A DNA stretch of 64,000 bases from Paludibacteraceae bacterium (GTDB lineage: Bacteria; Bacteroidota; Bacteroidia; Bacteroidales; Paludibacteraceae), in assembly GCA_016937795.1 (NCBI GenBank), contig JAFGVV010000027.1, positions 62,001 through 126,000 of the forward strand, read 5' to 3'. Positions 38,841-45,235 of this stretch are shown here, piece after piece. The notes under the pieces are model-generated. The model saw only the letters and a list, made by a program, of their open reading frames with translations. It searched no databases and had not been told where the DNA came from. Numbering within the stretch: the first letter of the stretch is position 1; every line of letters begins with the position of its first letter. The translations under genes were made by a program, and so were the position numbers.

Positions 38841-38948
38841 AGCTATCCAAAATATGTTGTAACAATGGACAATTTTACATCCGGAGGTAATTTTCAGGGC
38901 ATCAGCAATATACATTTAAAAGATTTTTTATGTAAAAATTCATTGTAA
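38826..38948 (+). pseudogene. C-terminal remnant of an AAA/DUF4143 ATPase
   Basis: A 40-codon open frame whose sequence IQDSYPKYVVTMDNFTSGG...FQGISNIHLKDFL matches the conserved C-terminal end of the AAA+DUF4143 ATPase family as I remember it (I/D-x-Y-P-K-Y-V ... Q-G-I ... I-x-D-F-L). The in-frame TAG just upstream (38820-38822) cuts it off, so the rest of that gene is gone. Its TAA stop lies inside the first 22-bp repeat. An intact paralogue begins 92 bp downstream. Confidence 0.6.
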
Positions 38949-39009
38949 TTTCAAAGTTGATAGTGTGTAATTTCAAAGTTTCTATTGTGTAATTTCAAAA
39001 TTAAACATA
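38944..39009 (+). repeat. Three tandem 22-bp repeats overlapping a promoter
   Basis: Units at 38944, 38966 and 38988 each begin TGTAATTTCAAA. The first two share TGTAATTTCAAAGTT; the third diverges after position 12. The 22-bp period is about two helical turns. The third unit fills the spacer between the -33 TTG (38985-38987) and the -7 TATATTTG (39008-39015) of the ATPase promoter. This is the layout of an operator for a repressor, possibly self-regulation. Confidence 0.7.
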
Positions 39010-39015
39010 TATTTG
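38985..39015 (+). promoter_or_regulatory. Predicted promoter of the AAA/DUF4143 ATPase
   Basis: TTG (38985-38987), 20-nt spacer, TATATTTG (39008-39015). Transcription would begin near 39022, about 19 nt before the ATG. The spacer is occupied by the third 22-bp repeat. Confidence 0.5.
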
Positions 39016-39040
39016 TGGCTGAATTTCAGATTTATATGGT

Positions 39041-40231
39041 ATGATGATACAACGTGAGATAGCAAGCGCAATAAAGAGTTTGGCAACAAAGTATCCGGTG
39101 ATAGCTTTAACAGGTCCACGTCAATCGGGTAAAACTACACTTTTGAAACAACTGTTCCCTGACTATGAATATCTGAGTCTGGAAAATCCGGATGTACTTG
39201 AATTTGCCGAAACTGACACAAAAGGTTTTTTGAAACGATATGCAAAATTTGTGATTTTCGATGAGGCGCAACGGGCGCCTGCCTTGTTTTCGTATCTTCA
39301 AGGTATAGTAGATGAGAGCGGTATCATGGGGCAATTTATCCTTTCGGGATCGCAAAATTTTCATTTAATGCAAAATATCACACAAAGTCTGGCCGGTAGG
39401 GTTGCGATATTCCGTCTTTTTCCGTTCGATTTACAAGAGTTGCGGTCAGCAAATCTGTTGTCGGAAAATTATGCAGACAATTTAGTAAAAGGTTTTTATC
39501 CAGCCATATATGATAGAAACATACCGGCTAAAACCTTTTATTTCAATTATGTACAAACATATATTCAGCGGGATGTGAGCGAAATAATTGCGATAAAGGA
39601 TTTACGGCTTTTTCAGAATTTTCTGTCATTGTGTGCTACAAGAGCAGGGCAATTGCTAAATTTGAATGCACTTGCCAACGAGTGCGGCATAAGCCAGCCT
39701 ACTGCAAAATCTTGGCTGTCGGCATTAGAGAACAGCTATGTAGTGTTTTTGCTTTATCCGTATCATGAAAATTTTAGCAAACGAATAGTAAAAACACCAA
39801 AGTTATATTTCTATGATACAGGATTACTCTGTTATCTGTTGAAAATTGCAAATGCTGAACAGTTGCTGTTACAATCGATAAAGGGGGCTTTGTTCGAAAA
39901 CATGATGATAAGTGAATATGTAAAAAGAATGTATCACCGAAATGACATTCAGGATATCTGGTTTTGGCGGGATTCAGCAGGACACGAGGTTGATTTGTTG
40001 GTAGGAGGAAATTTAAATTTGGATTTAATTGAATTTAAAGCCACACATACCATTATGAACGACCTGTTTAAAGGTTTAACTTTTTTTGAAGTGGCATCAG
40101 AAAAGAATAATCTTTCGAAAACGCTTGTTTATGCAGGATTAGAATATCAAAGACGCTCAACAGTGGATGTTATGCCTTGGATTGACTTTGGAAAAACAAC
40201 TAAGTTCGATGTTTCTATAACGAATAAATGA
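39041..40231 (+). CDS. AAA+ ATPase with DUF4143 domain
   Basis: 396 aa. Walker A is GPRQSGKTTLLKQL (about 25-38) and Walker B KFVIFDEAQ (about 71-79), followed by SGSQNFHLMQNITQSLAGR. The C-terminal half is DUF4143 (about 200-340), with the nuclease-like EVDLLVGGNLNLDLIEFKA segment that resembles PD-(D/E)xK cores (D, then E-x-K). These ATPases are abundant in Bacteroidota and archaea and their role is unresolved; mobility or defence has been suggested. The 3' end overlaps the kinase gene by ATGA. It has its own repeat-containing promoter. Confidence 0.88.
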   Translation: MMIQREIASAIKSLATKYPVIALTGPRQSGKTTLLKQLFPDYEYLSLENPDVLEFAETDTKGFLKRYAKFVIFDEAQRAPALFSYLQGIVDESGIMGQFILSGSQNFHLMQNITQSLAGRVAIFRLFPFDLQELRSANLLSENYADNLVKGFYPAIYDRNIPAKTFYFNYVQTYIQRDVSEIIAIKDLRLFQNFLSLCATRAGQLLNLNALANECGISQPTAKSWLSALENSYVVFLLYPYHENFSKRIVKTPKLYFYDTGLLCYLLKIANAEQLLLQSIKGALFENMMISEYVKRMYHRNDIQDIWFWRDSAGHEVDLLVGGNLNLDLIEFKATHTIMNDLFKGLTFFEVASEKNNLSKTLVYAGLEYQRRSTVDVMPWIDFGKTTKFDVSITNK

Positions 40232-41070
40232 AAATAACGCTTTACCTTCTTTTGATTCTGGCGGGAACAATCCATGCCACTCCCTATCTCTCGCGCAACT
40301 ATGCCTACAGGTATTTTAGTACGCGCGATGGCTTGGCGCCGATGCAGGTAATGTGCGCTTTTCAGGATAGCGATGGCTTTGTGTGGTTTGGCACCAAAGG
40401 TGGTGTGAGTAAGTGGGATGGCACAAGTTTTAAGAATTACACTACCGAAAATGGCTTGCCAATGGGCGAAATATTTAATATTGCTGAATGGGGCGATAAA
40501 AAACTTATTTTCACGGCTCGAAAAATGTCTATTATCGAACAAAACGACAGCGTGTATGTGTATGATTTACCTGAAAGAATTGTTTTGCCTGGCTTTTTGC
40601 CAAAATCATTGGTTATCGACAACAATAATTTGTTTGTTTTTGGATTGATGGAAGAATATAAAACAGGTTTAAACGACCCAAGCTACAATTACATATTCAA
40701 CATTAAAACCAAAAAGTTTATCCGTCTCACGCAGCCTAATTTTCAAGTTGTTAAGGTGGTAGGCGATCACATTGTAACTACAAATGCATTGTATTTCTAT
40801 GCAGATAAAAAAATATCGAAAAAACTGCAATTTCCTTATGATGTTTGCAACGCCATTTTTGACAAAAACTTTGAAAAATGCGCATTGGAAAAGCTGCATA
40901 GCAACAGCTACGAACTTTACAATATTGAGAATGGACAGTTTATTCCTACAGGCAATAGGTTTGTTGGGTCTTCGCACCGCAGCACTTGGTTGCCCGATGG
41001 TTCGTTTCTTTCGTTGAGCAATGGCGAGCATCAATTTTTTGCCTCAGCGCACAGCAAAATTGCACTATAA
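40228..41070 (+). CDS. Propeller-type sensor histidine kinase, 5' fragment (frameshifted)
   Basis: 280 aa before a premature stop. A signal peptide (MKITLYLLLILAGTIHA) precedes two-component-regulator propeller blades: YFSTRDGLAPMQVMCAFQDSDGFVWFGT is the typical first blade. The frame ends at SAHSKIAL. The following blades continue in the +1 frame from about 41021. Removing one T from the TTTTTT run at 41033-41038 would join the frames. The ATG overlaps the stop codon of the ATPase gene (ATGA), so its expression may depend on that gene. It could be a real decay, a sequencing error or slippage. Confidence 0.75.
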   Translation: MKITLYLLLILAGTIHATPYLSRNYAYRYFSTRDGLAPMQVMCAFQDSDGFVWFGTKGGVSKWDGTSFKNYTTENGLPMGEIFNIAEWGDKKLIFTARKMSIIEQNDSVYVYDLPERIVLPGFLPKSLVIDNNNLFVFGLMEEYKTGLNDPSYNYIFNIKTKKFIRLTQPNFQVVKVVGDHIVTTNALYFYADKKISKKLQFPYDVCNAIFDKNFEKCALEKLHSNSYELYNIENGQFIPTGNRFVGSSHRSTWLPDGSFLSLSNGEHQFFASAHSKIAL

Positions 41071-43183
41071 ATTTACTTATCCCAACTTTTCGTTTCTGGA
41101 TAAAGAAAACAATCTTTGGATAGGTATCGAAAATGGATTGTACAATTTTTTCAATCTCACCATCGAAGAGTATAACTTTAATTTGGGGGCGCCCGATAAT
41201 ATATGGTCCATAGTGGAGGATAAGGCTGGCACAATGTGGTTGGGCAGTTATGGCAATGGATTGTTCACTATGGATAAAAATGAGCAACTGGAGCATATCG
41301 ATTTTTCGTCGGCGCTATTGGGTAATAAAAAAACAGCCAATAAGCTTATTTATATGGGTAGTACAACGTACCATCAATACAACACAATGTATATTGCCAC
41401 GAGCAATGGAGTTGCCGAATTTGTGAATGGCAAATACATACGAATTTCGGGAACTCCGGGTTGCTTATATGCATATTTCGACAAGCAAACAAACGAAATT
41501 ATGTATTCGGGAATGGACACTGTATCGCAAAGGCGGGGTTTGTTTACGGGCATGGGCAAGAGACAAAAATTTTATCCTTTCGAAAAAGGTTTTCCTATTT
41601 GCATTGTGCGAGATGGAAATAATAAAGTGCGCGTTGGGGCATTTCGTGGCTCGGGTTGGCTTGAAAACGGAAAACTGATAGCCGACACTGCCAAGCGTGA
41701 ATACACAGGTGTGGTAAGCATGGCGTTGGACAACAAAAACCGACTTTGGAAAGCCACCGAAAAAGGTATTTATGTAGAATTGCTCAATGGCGAGGAATAC
41801 CGTGTGGCGCGGCAACAACTCACGGGTGCTTACACTTCGTTGGCAGTTTATAATAACAAATACATTGTGGTAGGCGGTGTAAATGGATTTGCAATAATTG
41901 ATATTCGAACAAGTGTGGATTACGATAATTTAGCTGTTGTGAATATTGGTCACGATGGCGGTTTTACAGGTTTGGAATCGGGACAAAATGGCATTTGCAT
42001 CGATTCCGAGGGTTATGTATGGCTTACCACAGCACTCAATGTTTTAAAGTTTAGGCCCGACGATATTGTGAAAAACCATTTCCATTATACACCTTTGCCG
42101 CGTATTTCCGCAATTGCCTACTCAACCGACAATACACATTGGAGGAGTCACTTTTTTTTGGATGGAGAAGTGAAAATTGCTTACGACAATAAATTTTTCC
42201 GCATCGATTATATTGCCAATTCCATTTCGGCCCCCAAGTCCCTAAGGTTCAGGTATCGATTGGTTGGATTGTCCGATAAATGGTCGGAGCCTGTTTATAC
42301 AAAGTCGGTAAATTACACCAATATGCGATCTGGAAAATACCGTTTCGAAGTGCAAAGTAGCTTGAACGGAATTGTGTGGTCGGACATAGTGCAAAGCCCC
42401 GATATTATTATTACAGTACCATTTTATTTGCGACCAATTGCTTTTTTGTTTTATTTATTAGTAATCATAGCTTTAAGTGTGTTTTTTACTAAAACTTATA
42501 CCAAGCAAAAGCAGCAACGAAAAATTGAGGAATTAAGTCGTAAACAGTTACAAAACGAATTGCAGCTAAATACCTTGCGCTCCAAAATTATCCCTCATTT
42601 CACTAAGAATGTATTGAGTGCCATAGGGCATTTTGCTATGACAGATAAGTTGAAGGCAGGACATTTTATATCAGTGTTTTCGAAATTCAGCAGCCTTACC
42701 CTTGCCAATGCCGACAAAAATTATGTGGCGCTAAGCGTTGAGCTTGAGTATATTGAGAAATACCTCGAATTGGAAAAGATGCGCTTTGGCGATAGATTTA
42801 GTTACGAAATAATTGTTGCTGCGGATGTGAATGCTAACATTAAAATTCCGACAATGACACTTCATACCTATTGCGACAATGCAATTCGACATGGATTGAT
42901 ACCAAAGCCCGGAAAAGGAAATCTCCACATTTTGGTTGAAAAGAGGAGCAATGTCACAATAGTTACTGTGGAAGATGATGGGATAGGGCGTAAGCGATCA
43001 AATGAATTGGGCACTCACGGGAATGGTCAGGGTTTGTTGTTGGTGCAGTCGCAAATAGATTTTTATAATTTAAATAATGCAGAAAAGATGCGACATAGGA
43101 TTACTGATTTGTTTGACAAAGAATCAAATAGCACAGGAACCCGCATCGAGTTATATATTCCTGATAATTATTTGTTTAATTAA
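41021..43183 (+). CDS. Propeller-type sensor histidine kinase, 3' fragment (LytS-type kinase core)
   Basis: 720 aa as an open frame; the ATG at 41021 is probably not a true start. It carries the remaining propeller blades (FLDKENNLWIGIENGLY, SIVEDKAGTMWLGSYGNGL), a Y_Y_Y domain (about 390-465), one TM segment (about 468-487), a coiled coil, and a LytS-type His_kinase domain. The phospho-accepting His is about residue 526 in IPHFTKNVLSAIGHF; the family usually reads NPHFLFN. The HATPase has CDNAIRHG (N-box) and VEDDGIGRK. It is followed by its LytTR regulator 11 bp downstream. Confidence 0.8.
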   Translation: MASINFLPQRTAKLHYKFTYPNFSFLDKENNLWIGIENGLYNFFNLTIEEYNFNLGAPDNIWSIVEDKAGTMWLGSYGNGLFTMDKNEQLEHIDFSSALLGNKKTANKLIYMGSTTYHQYNTMYIATSNGVAEFVNGKYIRISGTPGCLYAYFDKQTNEIMYSGMDTVSQRRGLFTGMGKRQKFYPFEKGFPICIVRDGNNKVRVGAFRGSGWLENGKLIADTAKREYTGVVSMALDNKNRLWKATEKGIYVELLNGEEYRVARQQLTGAYTSLAVYNNKYIVVGGVNGFAIIDIRTSVDYDNLAVVNIGHDGGFTGLESGQNGICIDSEGYVWLTTALNVLKFRPDDIVKNHFHYTPLPRISAIAYSTDNTHWRSHFFLDGEVKIAYDNKFFRIDYIANSISAPKSLRFRYRLVGLSDKWSEPVYTKSVNYTNMRSGKYRFEVQSSLNGIVWSDIVQSPDIIITVPFYLRPIAFLFYLLVIIALSVFFTKTYTKQKQQRKIEELSRKQLQNELQLNTLRSKIIPHFTKNVLSAIGHFAMTDKLKAGHFISVFSKFSSLTLANADKNYVALSVELEYIEKYLELEKMRFGDRFSYEIIVAADVNANIKIPTMTLHTYCDNAIRHGLIPKPGKGNLHILVEKRSNVTIVTVEDDGIGRKRSNELGTHGNGQGLLLVQSQIDFYNLNNAEKMRHRITDLFDKESNSTGTRIELYIPDNYLFN

Positions 43184-43194
43184 TACAGCGTTGC

Positions 43195-43920
43195 ATGAAG
43201 TCATTATCTGTAAAAAAAATACTTATTGTGGACGATGAAGAGTATTCCCGTTTGTATCTGGCACAATTAATACGCGAATTGTATCCCGGTTTTCAATTGT
43301 CGTTTGCTGCTACTGTAGGTGAAGCCTTATTTTTGATTAAATCAGATCGATACGATTTAATTATGCTCGATGTGGAAATGCCTGGCATGTCGGGACTTGA
43401 ATTGCTTGCTGAAATACGAAAAAGTTTTCCCTGTGTGCCGGTGTTGTTTGTTTCGGCCTATAAAGTGGCCGATTATATACAAAAAGCCATACGCCTGAAT
43501 GCAGTGGACTATATCGATAAACCTGTTGACCCTATAGAACTTGATTGTGCAATCAAAAAATGTTTCGAAGAGAAGAAATCGGTTGATACACGTGATGAGC
43601 CGGAAGATAGATTGAAACTTTTTACTGCTCAGGGTGATATGTTGTTTTGCGCCGATGATATTCTGTATTTTGAGTCGGCTAAAAGAAATTCGATAGCTTA
43701 TTTCTGTTCAGGGACAAATCCGGTTGTGGTAAGGGAAAATCTGATTGGATTGAAATCGTTGTTGCCTGTCAGTAGTTTTCTCAGAGTGGGTCGTCAGTAT
43801 ATTGTGAATAAAAAGTATGTGAAATTTATATCCCGAAGTAATCGTTCCATTACGCTCGATACGGGTCAAAAACAAATTCGCCTCGAAAGAATTTCTCCCG
43901 AGGCTTTTTCTGCATTGTAA
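43195..43920 (+). CDS. LytTR-family response regulator
   Basis: 241 aa. The receiver domain (about 8-122) has the acidic pair DDE near the start, phospho-accepting D59 in IMLDVEMPGMSG and the conserved Lys in YIDKPVDP. The LytTR DNA-binding domain (about 140-240) has DDILYFESAKRNSIAYF and FLRVGRQYIVNKKYVKFI. It is paired with the frameshifted kinase, so signal input may be lost unless the frame is restored. It converges on the DUF4197 gene with a 19-bp gap. Confidence 0.93.
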   Translation: MKSLSVKKILIVDDEEYSRLYLAQLIRELYPGFQLSFAATVGEALFLIKSDRYDLIMLDVEMPGMSGLELLAEIRKSFPCVPVLFVSAYKVADYIQKAIRLNAVDYIDKPVDPIELDCAIKKCFEEKKSVDTRDEPEDRLKLFTAQGDMLFCADDILYFESAKRNSIAYFCSGTNPVVVRENLIGLKSLLPVSSFLRVGRQYIVNKKYVKFISRSNRSITLDTGQKQIRLERISPEAFSAL

Positions 43921-43939
43921 ATTTGCAGCGAAACTACAT

Positions 43940-44707
43940 TTATTTTTTATCCAACTGTCCGAAAACACGCTTTAAAATCTCATTCACACGCGCCACAGGG
44001 TCGGTGCGGATGGCTTTTTCTTCTTCAGCCACTTTTACAAACAGAGCGTCAAGTGCTTTTTGCGTGGCATATTCTTCCAAATTAATATTTACAGGTTTCA
44101 GTCCGGCTATTTTGGCCACCATTGTGTTGGCTACTTTGTTGTAAGCATTGGTCAGTGTATTCCATGTTTCGCTTGTCGATACACCTGCCACCAAAGGTTT
44201 GTCGAGCGAGGCACGCACTTTTGGTGCGAAGGCAGTTTTTAGTTCCTGATAGGTTGCCTGGCATAGAAATGCAGTAGCTGCCGTGTCGGGCCCAAAAAGA
44301 ATTTTTCCTGCATCGGCAATGCTCATATTCCGTATGGCATTTTTGAAAATCGGAGTCGCCTCTTTTACAGCATCTTCGGCCGAGCGGTTGAGCGAAAGTA
44401 TTGCCTTGTTTACAAGGTCCTGCCCTCCGGGAATGAGTTTAATGTTCTCAATAACCTGGTTAGCCTCAGTAGGTAAAAGTATTTTCAGTGCTTCATTGCT
44501 ATAAAATGCATTTTCGATGGATAAAAAACTTACAGCTTTTTCTATTCCCACTTCAAGTGAACTTTTTAGTCCTGCAATGTTTTCGGTATTGCTTACGGGA
44601 AGCTGAGTTGTACCTGTAGGTAATTTAACTTCTTGTGCAAGTTTGAGTAATTCTGCACACGAGCTGAGACTAACGGTCAGCACGGCCATGTAGATGTATT
44701 TTTTCAT
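43940..44707 (-). CDS. DUF4197 family lipoprotein
   Basis: 255 aa from the ATG at 44707 (MKKYIYMAVLTVSLSSC), which gives a lipoprotein signal with lipobox LSSC. A TTG-initiated extension to 44749 is unlikely. The mature region shows the DUF4197 pattern: GLKSSLEVGIEKAVSFLS near the start, LPTEANQVIENIKLIPGGQDLVNKAILSLNRSAEDAV, and ALDALFVKVAEEEKAIRTDP near the end. It is mostly helical. Function unknown; expected in the periplasm or on the outer membrane. Confidence 0.87.
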   Translation of the reverse strand: MKKYIYMAVLTVSLSSCAELLKLAQEVKLPTGTTQLPVSNTENIAGLKSSLEVGIEKAVSFLSIENAFYSNEALKILLPTEANQVIENIKLIPGGQDLVNKAILSLNRSAEDAVKEATPIFKNAIRNMSIADAGKILFGPDTAATAFLCQATYQELKTAFAPKVRASLDKPLVAGVSTSETWNTLTNAYNKVANTMVAKIAGLKPVNINLEEYATQKALDALFVKVAEEEKAIRTDPVARVNEILKRVFGQLDKK

Positions 44708-44793
44708 AATACTTTGTGTAGAGGGTTTAACTATTTTTTTTCTCTGCACAAAGTTACAGAAATAAATGAGAATGCTTCAATAAAAAGTAAATT

Positions 44794-45033
44794 AACCCGT
44801 AGTGCATTTGGTTTAGAAAGCCTGTAGAGCATATTGGGATTTGTTTTTACCGTGTTTTATTTAAATAATGCTTTTATGTATATCGATTTTTCTATTAAAG
44901 TCAGACAATTTTGGCAATATCAGCCTAAATTGATTTCCAGAAAGAAAAAACATGAAAATTGTAAGTTCTGAAACATACGTATTTTCAGTAAAAAGTGTCC
45001 TACAGCACTTACAACCCAAATGCACTACGGGTT
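44794..45033. mobile_element. MITE-like element, 240 bp, with 5-bp target duplication
   Basis: The left end AACCCGTAGTGCATTTGG (44794-44811) is repeated inverted at the right end (45016-45033), 18 of 18 identical. Weaker similarity continues inward for about 20 more bases (CTGTAG on both sides). The element is flanked by AAATT direct repeats (44789-44793 and 45034-45038), a likely 5-bp target-site duplication. The interior has no plausible ORF. This is the structure of a non-autonomous transposable element. The parent transposase family cannot be told from here. Confidence 0.75.
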
Positions 45034-45137
45034 AAATTAATAATCGTATTTCAGGTCGGAGAAAAATATCCTCCTACATTATCGAATTGTCCACTTTTTA
45101 CTACTTGTCTTAAATGTAATTCTTACACTTGTTCTTT

Positions 45138-45145
45138 TATATTTG
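45138..45145 (+). promoter_or_regulatory. Candidate -7 element before the LamG T9SS protein gene
   Basis: TATATTTG matches TAnnTTTG about 90 nt before the ATG at 45236. No -33 TTTG at normal spacing. The 200 bp between the MITE-like element and the gene contains nothing else recognisable. Confidence 0.35.
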
Positions 45146-45235
45146 CAATGTCATTATATGGCCGACTCAGGTATGTCGGATTATGTCGCAACAAATGAAA
45201 AAACATGTATTATTTACCCTTAAATTAATATTTAT

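Noticed and set aside
40228..43183. Reading the kinase locus as two separate genes
   Set aside because: The second frame begins mid-propeller without a signal peptide, and removing one base from a T6 run fuses both into a normal propeller kinase.
44995..45198. 67-codon open frame between DUF4197 and the LamG protein
   Set aside because: It starts inside the MITE-like element's right end and crosses its target duplication. The sequence has no recognisable domain or signal, and a promoter element lies inside it.
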